Shown in pieces: positions 1 through 6,552 of a stretch of 7,918 bases of DNA; the first letter of the stretch is position 1, and each line of letters opens with the position of its first letter. The translations under genes and the position numbers were made by a program. Under the pieces are notes generated by a model. The model saw nothing but the letters and a program-made list of their open reading frames with translations, searched no databases and was not told the DNA's origin. Location of the stretch: positions 1 through 7,918 of the forward strand of contig JBEDFR010000018.1 in assembly GCA_041175045.1 (NCBI GenBank), written 5' to 3'. This DNA is from UBA5078 sp041175045 (GTDB lineage: Bacteria; Pseudomonadota; Gammaproteobacteria; Pseudomonadales; Pseudohongiellaceae).

Positions 1-61
1 TTCCAGGGGCGGAGGGGGTGGGTGAGTTCGCGGGAAGATGTCTGGACTGAGAGTGAGGCCG

Positions 62-91
62 TTGACGCTCTTGCGAAAGTGCCACCATAAT
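62..91 (+). promoter_or_regulatory. Predicted sigma70-type promoter of the fitAB operon
   Basis: TTGACG at 62-67 (5 of 6 to the -35 consensus) and CATAAT at 86-91 (5 of 6 to the -10 consensus) are separated by 18 bp. Transcription would start near 98, leaving a leader of about 35 nt before the antitoxin ATG. The -10 lies inside a tandem repeat, which suggests autorepression. Confidence 0.55.
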
Positions 92-98
92 GCCACCA
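80..98 (+). repeat. Tandem TGCCACCA repeat across the fitAB -10, candidate operator
   Basis: TGCCACCA occurs at 80-87 and again at 91-98, an 11-bp period, about one helical turn. The two copies bracket the predicted -10 element. Ribbon-helix-helix antitoxins of FitA type are known to bind repeated sites in their own promoters, so this is a plausible operator. Binding itself is inference. Confidence 0.4.
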
Positions 99-132
99 AA
101 TTGCAACCACGCTGCACCTTGGAACGCCCCTC

Positions 133-375
133 ATGGCATCCCTGACCATCAAGAATATTCCAGACAAGCTCTACGACATGCTGAAACAATCTGCCACAGC
201 CAATCATCGCAGCGTCAACAGCGAACTGATTCACTGCCTTGAAAAATCCCTGATGCCATCTGCGCTCTCAGCCGCGCAACTGGCAGAAGCGGCTGAGGCA
301 TTGCGCAGTCGCGTAGCCGGCCCGCTTCTGACGGAGGAAGAGATCACGCTCGCCAGGAAGCAGGGCCGTGCATGA
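133..375 (+). CDS. fitA: FitA-type ribbon-helix-helix antitoxin
   Basis: This 80-residue protein is the antitoxin of a type II toxin-antitoxin pair. It should bind the PIN-domain toxin encoded next door, block its active site and, as a complex, repress the operon. The N-terminus (ASLTIKNIPDKLYDMLKQ, then SVNSELIHCLEKSL to about residue 44) has the short beta strand and two helices of Arc/FitA-type ribbon-helix-helix proteins. The acidic/basic C-terminal tail (TEEEITLARKQGRA) is the usual toxin-wrapping part. The ATG at 133 has only a weak GGAA upstream. The stop overlaps the toxin start by 4 bp (ATGA), so the two genes are translationally coupled. Length is normal. Family assignment is secure. 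The FitA name, rather than a generic VapB, rests on the RHH fold and the FitB-like partner. Confidence 0.88.
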   Translation: MASLTIKNIPDKLYDMLKQSATANHRSVNSELIHCLEKSLMPSALSAAQLAEAAEALRSRVAGPLLTEEEITLARKQGRA

Positions 376-776
376 TCGTCGTCGACACCAACATCCTTGC
401 GTATTTCTACTTGCCGTCGGAGCACACGGCGGACGTCGTTGCCTTGCTGCACCGCGATCCACACTGGATTGCTCCGCTGCTCTGGCGCAGTGAATTCCGC
501 AACATTCTGAGCACCTATCTGCGTCGGCAGCTGATCGACATGAACACCGCGCTGATGATTCAGGCACAGGCAGAGCGACAACTGGACGGCAACGAGTACT
601 CGGTCAACTCGACATCCGTGCTGAGCCTCGCCGCGCAATCAGGCTGTTCCGCCTATGACTGCGAATTCGTCTCCATGGCCCTGGCACTCAATACACGGCT
701 GGTCACTCATGACCGCCAGCTCCTGCTGGCGTTTCCGCAGGTCGCTGTTGCGGCCAGGGACTATCCACGCCCCTGA
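372..776 (+). CDS. fitB: FitB/VapC-type PIN-domain ribonuclease toxin
   Basis: This 134-residue PIN-domain protein should be a magnesium-dependent ribonuclease toxin neutralised by the antitoxin upstream. The four acidic residues expected in the PIN active site are visible: D5 in IVVDTNILAYF, E41 in LLWRSEFRNIL, D96 in GCSAYDCEFVSMAL and D114 in LVTHDRQLL. Length is typical and no motif is missing, so the toxin looks functional, unlike the two other toxin loci in this window. The start is the ATG that overlaps the fitA stop. The gene ends 6 bp before the stop of the convergent YkgJ-type gene with no terminator visible between them, so transcripts may run into each other. The RNA target cannot be read from sequence. 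Confidence 0.9.
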   Translation: MIVVDTNILAYFYLPSEHTADVVALLHRDPHWIAPLLWRSEFRNILSTYLRRQLIDMNTALMIQAQAERQLDGNEYSVNSTSVLSLAAQSGCSAYDCEFVSMALALNTRLVTHDRQLLLAFPQVAVAARDYPRP

Positions 777-782
777 GCCCCC

Positions 783-1451
783 TCACACAAACGCCTTCTT
801 CCCCTTCTCGAACCGCCGCCTGGGCGTGGCATCGGCCAGCGCCCGTGCCAGCGCGGCATTGAGCTCGCAGGCCTTGCCGTCATAGCCCGCCTCGGCGAAG
901 GCCGCACGTACGCCCTGCAGATGCGCCTCGCCCGTCTGCAGCAAGGCCGGCACCAGCGAGTGCGGAATGTTGAGGTTCTCCGGCTCTTCGAAGGCTTGCC
1001 TGCAGCCCGCCACATCGGTGGCGTGGAAGGTGCGGCACCTTGCGGGGCGCACGGCGTAAATGGTGCACGCGCCCCCTTCCAGAAACGGGCAGGGCAGATT
1101 GGCCGAGAGCTGCTGCGTCGGCGTCAGCGCACTCAGCGTGGCGGCGTTGCGCACGGCAGTGTCGTGCAGCATTTCCTGCCGCGGCGCACTGAACTTCGCG
1201 CGCACGAATTCCACTATCTGGAACACCTCTTCCGCGCGCACCTCCACCTTGTAATGACAGCAGTACGCGCAGCCCTGCTTGCAGGCCAGCGGCGGCGTGA
1301 GCGTGGAGGCGATCAGGCCCGCCATGGCGTCCTGGCGCTGCTGGCTGGCGGCGAGGGCGGGCTTCCAGCCTTTCGCCCGAATGTCGGCGCGGGCCAGGGC
1401 ATGTTCGCGCTGGGTGATGTGGCTGAACAGGGACTGAGAGTCGGAGGTCAC
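783..1451 (-). CDS. YkgJ-family cysteine-cluster protein
   Basis: This 222-residue protein belongs to the YkgJ group (putative zinc- or iron-chelating domain). The signature is the N-terminal cluster C57-x3-C61-x2-C64-C65 (ACKQGCAYCCHYKVEV) and a second set at C121, C129, C139 and C150 (LPCPFLEGGACTIYAVRPARCR, then GC). The domain is thought to hold an Fe-S cluster or metal ion; its role is not established. No signal peptide or membrane segment is seen, so it is probably cytoplasmic. The start is GTG at 1451, whose GTGA overlaps the TGA stop of the antitoxin gene upstream. There is no clear ribosome binding site, so translation probably depends on coupling to that antitoxin. The next in-frame Met is at residue 43, too far in to be the start. 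Confidence 0.85.
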   Translation of the reverse strand: MTSDSQSLFSHITQREHALARADIRAKGWKPALAASQQRQDAMAGLIASTLTPPLACKQGCAYCCHYKVEVRAEEVFQIVEFVRAKFSAPRQEMLHDTAVRNAATLSALTPTQQLSANLPCPFLEGGACTIYAVRPARCRTFHATDVAGCRQAFEEPENLNIPHSLVPALLQTGEAHLQGVRAAFAEAGYDGKACELNAALARALADATPRRRFEKGKKAFV

Positions 1452-1726
1452 GCTGCCAATTCCAGACTTACCTTTCTGCCGAGACGTGTTTCGAGTGTTA
1501 TGAGCATTTCAAGACTGAACTTTTCCCACTTGCTGCGCACAAGATCGGACACTCTGGATTGAGCAATTCCAAGTCGCTGTGCTGCTTCTGCCTGAGTCAG
1601 GCCCTGGGCTTCAATGTAGGCACGCAAGTCGCTCATCAGCGTCGCCCGCATTTGCAGCACAGCCGCTTCCGCCGGGTCAAAGCCAAGATCAAGGAATATG
1701 TTGCGGCCTGGCTTTTCTCTGCTCAC
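1448..1726 (-). CDS. higA: HigA-type XRE-family antitoxin, orphaned
   Basis: This 92-residue helix-turn-helix protein is of the type encoded downstream of Gp49-family HigB toxins. The N-terminal motif GRNIFLDLGFDPAEAAVLQ is characteristic of these antitoxins. The XRE helix-turn-helix follows at about residues 42-63 (LTQAEAAQRLGIAQSRVSDL), then the KFSLEMLITL segment. I chose the GTG at 1726 because AGAGAGG lies 9 nt upstream and the frame matches family length. The frame stays open upstream to 1888, but that stretch covers the promoter and the remains of the toxin gene. The partner toxin is broken (see 1689-1809), so this is now a solo regulator, probably binding the TTATATAA palindromes in its promoter. 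Its stop overlaps the start of the YkgJ-type gene. Confidence 0.85.
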   Translation of the reverse strand: MSREKPGRNIFLDLGFDPAEAAVLQMRATLMSDLRAYIEAQGLTQAEAAQRLGIAQSRVSDLVRSKWEKFSLEMLITLETRLGRKVSLELAA

Positions 1727-1809
1727 GACGTTCAACCTCTCTGTATCGCTTTCGGGCGAGATCAATACAAGTCTTCCTGACTCGAGCCTATGAACGCGAG
1801 ATCCTTCAT
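1689..1809 (-). pseudogene. higB toxin ghost: internal deletion with frameshift
   Basis: Both ends of a Gp49-family HigB (RelE-superfamily mRNA interferase) are present and the middle is missing. From the ATG at 1809 the sequence reads MKDLAFIGSSQEDLY and then a TGA; this matches the usual start of these toxins (a short strand ending in GSS, then a helix with the pattern xxDL). In the +1 frame, starting across the same few bases, comes IDLARKRYREVERREQ, the typical HigB C-terminus, ending at TGA 1689-1691 inside higA. Full-length family members have about 100-120 residues, so some 65-75 codons have gone, with frame loss at about 1765-1778. No active toxin can be made. The overlap of the C-terminal frame with the higA start is the normal higBA arrangement. 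Recognition is from memory of the family, not a search. Confidence 0.75.
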
Positions 1810-1816
1810 GGCGTCG

Positions 1817-1845
1817 TTTATATAAGTTCATTGATAATCTAGCAA
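1817..1845 (-). promoter_or_regulatory. Predicted promoter of the higB ghost-higA-ykgJ transcript
   Basis: Read on the minus strand, TTGCTA (1845-1840, 4 of 6 to consensus) and TATAAA (1822-1817, 5 of 6) are 17 bp apart. Transcription would begin near 1810, almost exactly at the ATG of the broken toxin frame, which has no ribosome binding site; the native toxin may have had a very short or absent leader. The -10 lies within one arm of an inverted repeat. Confidence 0.5.
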
Positions 1846-1859
1846 AGCGCTTATATAAA
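1817..1859. repeat. Inverted repeat TTTATATAAG / CTTATATAAA, candidate HigA operator
   Basis: TTTATATAAG at 1817-1826 and its exact reverse complement CTTATATAAA at 1850-1859 each contain the 8-bp palindrome TTATATAA. The palindromes (1818-1825 and 1851-1858) are 33 bp apart, about three helical turns, so two dimers would bind on the same DNA face with the promoter between them. The AT-rich repeats stand out from GC-rich surroundings. HigA binding is inferred. Confidence 0.5.
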
Positions 1860-1898
1860 GATCTAGTGCAGAACCAGGCATTCATCAATGCATCCGAG

Positions 1899-2822
1899 TC
1901 ACAACACCCCCTCCAGCCTCTGCAGATCCGTCTCCTGCCGGATCTGCAGCCACAACACCTCCGCCTCGGGGTGGCGCTGGCGCAGATAGTTCACCCACTG
2001 GCGCAGGCGGCCGATGCGATCCCGCGGCGAAAGCACCGCGCCGAGCTGGCGCCAGAAGTCCCGCAACAGCGGTTCGATGCTGGCCCAGGGCGCGTCCACG
2101 GGCGTGTTTTCGCGAATCTGCCGCGCCAGCGAGGGCATGCGCACCGCGCCTCGGCCCAGCATCACATCCACCGTACCGGCAGCCGTCACGCAGCGCTGAT
2201 AGTCGTCCACCGAACAGATGTCGCCATTGGCGATCAGCGGCATGCGAATGTGCTCGCGGATGCGCGCCAGTTCGTGCCAGTGCGCCGGAGGCGCGTAGCC
2301 CTGGCGGCGGGTGCGGGCGTGCACGGTGAGTTCGGTGGCACCGGCCGCTTCGATGGCGGCGGCGTTGTCCAGCATCAGGGAAGTGTCGTCATAGCCCAGA
2401 CGCATCTTGGCCGACACCACCACGGCTGCCGGCACGGCGGCGCGCACGGCGCTGACCACACGGTAAAGGCTCTCGGGTTCCTGCAGCATCACGGCGCCGC
2501 CCTTGCGGCGGTTCACGGTGCGGCTGGGGCAGCCGAAGTTGATGTCGATGCCGAAGGAGCCCAGTTCGACGGCGCGCACGGCATTGTCCGCCATGGCCTG
2601 CGGCTCGCTGCCCAGCAGCTGCACGCGCACCGGCGTGCCCGAATCGGTGCGGCCGCCGCGCTTGAGTTCCGGGCAGATCTCGTAGAACACGCGGGCGGGG
2701 TAGAGGCGGTCCACCACGCGCACGAACTCCGACACGCTCCAGTCGAAGCCGCCCTGGGCCGTGATCAGCCGCCGCAGGTGCACGTCGGCCAGGCCCTCCA
2801 TGGGGGCGAGGATGAGGCGCAC
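1899..2822 (-). CDS. dusC: tRNA-dihydrouridine(16) synthase DusC
   Basis: This 307-residue FMN-dependent enzyme reduces a uridine to dihydrouridine in the tRNA D-loop, position 16 if it is a true DusC. The TIM barrel starts with RLILAPMEGLADVHLRRL. The catalytic cysteine is C98 in INFGCPSRTVNRRKGGAVML. K139 in SAKMRLGYDD, the VHARTRRQGY segment (H168), IANGDI and the phosphate-binding MLGRGA follow in the family order. The C-terminal helical part (RIGRLRQWVNYLRQRHPEA) resembles DusC rather than DusA or DusB, and length is close to E. coli DusC. The GTG at 2822 is 7 bp after the esterase stop, so the two genes are probably co-transcribed; no strong ribosome binding site is seen. The frame continues upstream, but only inside the esterase gene. 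Confidence 0.92.
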   Translation of the reverse strand: MRLILAPMEGLADVHLRRLITAQGGFDWSVSEFVRVVDRLYPARVFYEICPELKRGGRTDSGTPVRVQLLGSEPQAMADNAVRAVELGSFGIDINFGCPSRTVNRRKGGAVMLQEPESLYRVVSAVRAAVPAAVVVSAKMRLGYDDTSLMLDNAAAIEAAGATELTVHARTRRQGYAPPAHWHELARIREHIRMPLIANGDICSVDDYQRCVTAAGTVDVMLGRGAVRMPSLARQIRENTPVDAPWASIEPLLRDFWRQLGAVLSPRDRIGRLRQWVNYLRQRHPEAEVLWLQIRQETDLQRLEGVL

Positions 2823-2829
2823 GGGCGGC

Positions 2830-3711
2830 TCAGCGCTGCTTCGGATGCGCCAGCAGCCACTCGACCAGTTGCGCGCCCCAGGACTCGGACACCGGCGGCG
2901 TGTGGGTGCCGCCCGAGATCGTCCACAGCTCGGCCGAGCCGCCACGCTTGCAGCCCGCCACGAACTTCAGCACGCCCGACTCATGGCCAGGCAGGCTGGC
3001 ATCCAGATCGCGCACTTCGCGCGCCACGCCCGGACGACGGCAGCCGTTGTAATCCGCCCAGCGCTCGACCGTGCCGCGCGCGCTCGGGTAGCGGTTCTCC
3101 TGAATCTCGCCGCCCTGGAAGGCGATGGTCTCGTCGTCCGTGCCGTGAATCTGCAGCACATGCACGGCGTTGGGCGGCGGGTCGCGACGCTCCAGATGAT
3201 TCGCGCCAGCCAGGCTGACAACGGCGGCCAGCACGTCGGAGTGCTCGTAGGCCATGCGCAGTGCCATGAACCCGCCATTGGAGTGGCCCATGACGTAGAC
3301 GCGATCCGGGTCGATGGCGTACTGATCCATCAGCGTGTCGATGATGCCGCGCAGATAGGCGCTGTCATCCACCGGATTGTTCTCGAAATTGCAGCAGGCA
3401 TCAGTGGCGTTCCAGAACGGGTTCTGATTGCCGCCCGCCTCGCGCAGGCCATCCGGCGCGGCCAGCACGAAGCCGTAGTCTTCCACCAGGCGCCCGATGC
3501 CCCAGTAGTTGGTGATGCTCTGGCCGCTGGAAGTGTAGCCGTGCAGCAGCACGATCAGCGGCATGGCCGTAGCCTCGGCGGCATTGGCCGGCGCGGCCAC
3601 CAGCACGGGGCCGCGGCCGAAGTCCTGGGTCTGGGCGGGGGTCTGGGCCACAGCCCAGGAAGCGGGCAGCAGGGCGCAGAGCAGCAGAGCGAGAGGGGCA
3701 AGTCGGGTCAC
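2830..3711 (-). CDS. Secreted PHB-depolymerase/LpqC-like esterase
   Basis: This 293-residue alpha/beta hydrolase is of the PHB depolymerase/feruloyl esterase-like family (COG3509, LpqC). A signal peptide is clear: TRLAPLALLLCALLPASWAVA with a likely cut after A22 (AVA then QTP), so it acts in the periplasm or outside. The oxyanion-hole motif is LLHGYTSSG (residues 55-63), the nucleophile S144 is in GHSNGG, the likely acid is D192 or D193 in HGTDDE, and the base is H270 in SGGTHTPP. The paired cysteines at 106-107 (ATDACCNFE) and C224/C254 suggest disulfides. The GTG start is supported by AAGGAG 7 nt upstream and by the signal peptide beginning there; the longer frame has no such signal. The substrate cannot be fixed: a polyester, an acetylated or feruloylated polysaccharide, or a small ester are all possible. 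Confidence 0.88.
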   Translation of the reverse strand: MTRLAPLALLLCALLPASWAVAQTPAQTQDFGRGPVLVAAPANAAEATAMPLIVLLHGYTSSGQSITNYWGIGRLVEDYGFVLAAPDGLREAGGNQNPFWNATDACCNFENNPVDDSAYLRGIIDTLMDQYAIDPDRVYVMGHSNGGFMALRMAYEHSDVLAAVVSLAGANHLERRDPPPNAVHVLQIHGTDDETIAFQGGEIQENRYPSARGTVERWADYNGCRRPGVAREVRDLDASLPGHESGVLKFVAGCKRGGSAELWTISGGTHTPPVSESWGAQLVEWLLAHPKQR

Positions 3712-3718
3712 GATGAGG

Positions 3719-3724
3719 CTCCTT
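3719..3724 (-). promoter_or_regulatory. Strong ribosome binding site deciding the esterase GTG start
   Basis: AAGGAG on the minus strand lies 7 nt before the GTG at 3711. It is the best Shine-Dalgarno in the window and fixes this non-ATG start against a frame that remains open to 3957. Confidence 0.75.
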
Positions 3725-3757
3725 GTTGTGTGAATTGCAGGCAGTGTTTGCGGCGGG

Positions 3758-3786
3758 AGCCTACGCGAATGGGGTGGGGATGGCAA
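3758..3786 (-). promoter_or_regulatory. Possible esterase-dusC promoter
   Basis: On the minus strand TTGCCA (3786-3781) and TAGGCT (3763-3758) are 17 bp apart. The -35 matches 5 of 6 and the -10 only 3 of 6, so this is a weak prediction, made because a promoter is expected in this interval. Confidence 0.25.
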
Positions 3787-3981
3787 AGGCTGCGGAATCC
3801 TTGTCAGTGAAAGCACAGGGAATGCTTGTGCAGCGGACGGGGCAGACCACGCAACCGGGGCGCAGACCAGTGGTGCCATGCAATCCGGGGGTTGACCAGT
3901 CCGGGCATTGTGCCAGTTCGATGCCAGTCCTGACTGGTGAGTGCTGGCAAGCGGCATCGCTAGCTCCTTGCCGCTGAACCA

Positions 3982-4000
3982 CAGGGACGTCCTGTCCCTG
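3982..4000. repeat. Perfect 7-bp hairpin CAGGGAC-GTCCT-GTCCCTG
   Basis: CAGGGAC at 3982-3988 and GTCCCTG at 3994-4000 flank a 5-nt loop, 37 bp beyond the DUF2130 stop. No T-run follows on either strand, so it is not a standard intrinsic terminator. It may stabilise the 3' end of the fic-DUF2130 transcript or be a copy of a dispersed intergenic repeat. Confidence 0.4.
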
Positions 4001-4036
4001 CCTGAAGCTCAGGAACAGACACTCCACTGCGCCACC

Positions 4037-5353
4037 TCACTCATCCCCCGGCTCGTTCTTGATATCCGCAAACTTCGCCTTCATCGTCGGATTGCCACGC
4101 GTCAGTTTCTTGATCGTCACGTCCTGCGCCTTGTCATTGGCCAGGCGCAGATTGCGGTCGGTGCCGATCAGCGCATCCTTGGTTTTCTGCAGATGGCTGA
4201 TGGACTTGTCGATCTCGTCGATGGCCTTCTGGAAGTGCCCCGCGGCCAGTTCGTAGTTGCGCGCGAATGCCGTCTTGAACGTCTCCAGCTCGTTCTCGAA
4301 ATTGGTGATGTCGATGCTCTGCGCCTTCGCCAGCGCCAGCTCCGTCTTGTACTTCAACGCGTTCAGCGCCGCATTGCGCAGCAGCGTGATCATGGGAATG
4401 AAGAACTGCGGACGGATCACGTACATCTTCGGGAAGCGATGCCCCACATCGACAATGCCCGTGTTGTACAGCTCGCTGTCCGGCTCCAGCAGCGACACCA
4501 GCACCGCGTACTCGCAGCCCTTCTCGTTGCGATCCCGGTCCAGCTCCTTCAGGAAGTCCTCGTTGCGCTGCTTGGTGGCGGTATGATCGTTCTCGTTCTT
4601 CATCTCGAACATGATCGACACGATCTCCGTGCCCGCCGCGTCGTGTTCGCGGAAGATGAAATCGCCCTTGCTGCCCGAGCGCGCGTCGTTGTCCTTCTCG
4701 AAATACGCCGTGGGAAACGCCGTGGCGCGCAGCCGATTGAATTCGGTCTCGCAGTGCTGCTCCAGGGTTTCGCCCACCATCTTGGTGGACAGCCGCGCCT
4801 TCATGTCGCGCAGGCGTTCTATGGCCTCGTCGCGATCCTTCAGCTGGGTTTCATACTTCTCCCGCAGCGCTGTTTCCGCCAGCTGTTTCTCCAGCGCCGC
4901 ACGCTCCAGCGCGTTCCTGATCTCATCACGCTCGCGCTGCACCGCGCCGAGTGCCTGTTGCAACTCATTGGCGAATTTCTCCCGTGCCAGACTCGCCGCC
5001 AGCTGCTGCTCCTGCTTCGCCTGGCGCAGCTCGCCCGCCAGCGCGTCGCGCTCTTTCTCCACCGCACTGAGCGCCTGCGCCACCGCCAGATTGCGCGCCA
5101 CCTCGCTGGCCTCGAGCGTGGCCTGCAGCCGCTGAATCTCGGCGTCCTTTGTTGCCGCCGCGCGCTGCAGCTCCCCGGCGGCCTTCAGCTCGGCCAGCTC
5201 GACGGCCTTGCGCGCGTCCTGCGCCGCCAGCTCCAGGCGCTCGTGCAGCTGCGCGTTGAAGTCCTTGTCGCGCACTTGCTTGAGAATGTCGGCATAGCCG
5301 GCCTCGTCGATCTTGAAGGCCTTGTGGCAGTGGGGGCAGAGGATTTCGTGCAT
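4037..5353 (-). CDS. DUF2130 protein: coiled coil plus nuclease-like core
   Basis: This 438-residue protein carries a DUF2130 domain; its biochemical role is not established. It begins with a short CPHC knuckle (MHEILCPHCHKAFKID), followed by a long charged Ala/Glu/Arg-rich coiled coil at about 24-188. The conserved core is at about 193-345 (VGETLEQHCETEFNRLR, ARSGSKGDFIF, IMFEMKNEN, FPKMYVIRPQFFIPMI), and a second helical region ends in TIKKLTRGNPTMKAKF. The pairing of D231 (GSKGDF) with E250-x-K252 (FEMKNE) has the spacing of a PD-(D/E)XK nuclease site; I infer this, and it resembles the RmuC-like arrangement of coiled coil plus nuclease fold. GAGG lies 9 nt before the ATG. The gene starts 24 bp after the fic stop and is probably co-transcribed. 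Confidence 0.85.
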   Translation of the reverse strand: MHEILCPHCHKAFKIDEAGYADILKQVRDKDFNAQLHERLELAAQDARKAVELAELKAAGELQRAAATKDAEIQRLQATLEASEVARNLAVAQALSAVEKERDALAGELRQAKQEQQLAASLAREKFANELQQALGAVQRERDEIRNALERAALEKQLAETALREKYETQLKDRDEAIERLRDMKARLSTKMVGETLEQHCETEFNRLRATAFPTAYFEKDNDARSGSKGDFIFREHDAAGTEIVSIMFEMKNENDHTATKQRNEDFLKELDRDRNEKGCEYAVLVSLLEPDSELYNTGIVDVGHRFPKMYVIRPQFFIPMITLLRNAALNALKYKTELALAKAQSIDITNFENELETFKTAFARNYELAAGHFQKAIDEIDKSISHLQKTKDALIGTDRNLRLANDKAQDVTIKKLTRGNPTMKAKFADIKNEPGDE

Positions 5354-5377
5354 GGGGGGTTACCTCGTGGTTGTTTC

Positions 5378-6496
5378 TCAAACCCCTTCGCCAACGTAGC
5401 GAGTGAAGGTGTTGTCGTCCTGACGCAACAAAGTGATCAGCTTGGGGTGAATGAACAATTTTTCCTTGCCTGCCTGCCGCTCAATCAGCACGCCAGCATC
5501 GGCCAGCTGCTTGAGATAGACGGATGCGGTCTGGCGCTTGGCAATTCCTTTTTCCACCAGATTGCTGATGCGGCAATACGGCTGGATGAAGAGCATGGCG
5601 ACCAGTTCGTGGCTGTAGATCTTTGGCAGGGCGTGCTGGACATACTGGCGTGTATGGTCTTCCAGTTCGCGCAGCGCAGCGATCTTGGCGATGGTCCACT
5701 GCGACGTTTCCTCTATCCCCTTCAGGATATACAAAATCCATTCTTCCCAGGCTTGATCGCGGGTAACCCCCTGCAGCAAGCGGTAATAGTCCTGCCTGTG
5801 CGCGATGATATAGCGGCTGAGGTAGAGGATTGGCAGCGTCAGCAGGCCTTTGTCGATCAGGTACAGCCCGTTCAGCACACGCCCTGTGCGGCCATTGCCG
5901 TCACTGAAAGGGTGTATGGCCTCGAACTGGTAATGGCCCACCGCCATGCGGATCAGCGGGTCCAGCTCCTCGCTGTCGCCATGCAGAAAGCGCTCCCAGT
6001 CAGCGAGCAAATCCCGAATATGGTCTGCACCTTCTGGCGGGGTGTAGAGCACTTCTCCGGTGACACTGTTCTGTAGTTTAGTGCCCGGGGTCTTGCGCAC
6101 GTCCATGTGAGTGGACTTGATGGTGCTGCAGATATCAATCGCCGTGGCAGTGCAAAGCGGGCGTCGCTTCAGGGAGTCGAAACCATTGCGAAGCGCGGTA
6201 CGGTAGCTCAGCGCCTCCCGTGTTGCGGCATCCATCTGCTCGTCAGGACTGTCCACAAACTGGAAGAGACTGTCTGTGGTTGTAACAATGTTCTCGATTT
6301 CCGAGCTGTCCCTGGCCTCCAGCAGCGGGATGATGTTGATCAGCATGCCTTGGTTGGGAATCAGCTCTGCCGCCTGCTTGAGCTCTGCCAGGGCGGCGCG
6401 GGAGCGGGTGTTCTGCTTCAACACCGGCTTGGTCTCCAGCTCCGCGGCCGGTGGCAGGCGAGGGAGATCGTTCCAAGGCTGGTCGGGGTGCCACAT
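5378..6496 (-). CDS. fic: Class II Fic-family AMP-transferase with winged-helix C-terminus
   Basis: This 372-residue Fic protein transfers AMP from ATP to hydroxyl side chains of a target protein. The catalytic motif HPFSDGNGRTGR runs from H195 to R206. The self-inhibitory motif S-x3-E-N is N-terminal (S64 to N69, SSEIEN, with inhibitory E68), making it class II, held inactive until relieved. A target-binding flap (GEVLYTPPEG, 147-156) and a C-terminal winged helix (about 295-355, AKRQTASVYLKQL) follow. From recall it tracks SoFic of Shewanella oneidensis almost end to end, and the SoFic length is matched if translation begins at the ATG at 6496 (MWHPDQPWNDLPRLP); GGGA lies 7 nt upstream. Upstream ATGs at 6508 and 6544 are possible but add residues the family lacks. 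All key residues are present. Targets are unknown. Confidence 0.93.
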   Translation of the reverse strand: MWHPDQPWNDLPRLPPAAELETKPVLKQNTRSRAALAELKQAAELIPNQGMLINIIPLLEARDSSEIENIVTTTDSLFQFVDSPDEQMDAATREALSYRTALRNGFDSLKRRPLCTATAIDICSTIKSTHMDVRKTPGTKLQNSVTGEVLYTPPEGADHIRDLLADWERFLHGDSEELDPLIRMAVGHYQFEAIHPFSDGNGRTGRVLNGLYLIDKGLLTLPILYLSRYIIAHRQDYYRLLQGVTRDQAWEEWILYILKGIEETSQWTIAKIAALRELEDHTRQYVQHALPKIYSHELVAMLFIQPYCRISNLVEKGIAKRQTASVYLKQLADAGVLIERQAGKEKLFIHPKLITLLRQDDNTFTRYVGEGV

Positions 6497-6552
6497 AGAA
6501 AGTCCCATAAACCTGCGTGATGTAGGTACTTTAGCGATTTGCACTGCTCGCC

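Larger units (their letters stand above)
3712..4036. other. Intergenic region between the DUF2130 gene and the esterase
   Basis: These 325 bp hold no convincing coding sequence on either strand. They contain the esterase ribosome binding site and possible promoter, a split inverted repeat CCAGTC-CT-GACTGG at about 3925-3938, and a hairpin at 3982-4000. No U-tract terminator for the DUF2130 gene is visible. Confidence 0.6.

Noticed and set aside
1..90. Open frame from position 1 to a TAA at 88-90, possibly the end of an upstream gene
   Set aside because: Only 29 codons, no recognisable sequence, and it overlaps the fitAB promoter. It cannot be told from chance.
1727..1888. N-terminal extension of the higA frame up to an ATG at 1888
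   Set aside because: The extension would translate through the predicted promoter, operator and toxin remnant. The GTG at 1726 has a ribosome binding site and gives the normal family length.
1866..3218. A 450-codon plus-strand open frame, and a second at 2761-3810
   Set aside because: Both are antisense to dusC and the esterase, and are rich in His, Arg, Ala and Gln with no recognisable motif.
3712..3957. Upstream extension of the esterase frame
   Set aside because: The signal peptide and an AAGGAG site 7 nt away fix the start at 3711. The extension has no coherent sequence.
3941..6076. A 711-codon open frame on the plus strand
   Set aside because: It runs antisense through both the DUF2130 and fic genes, which have clear family motifs on the minus strand. 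Its composition (Leu/Gln/Arg/His-rich, no domain) is that of a high-GC antisense shadow.
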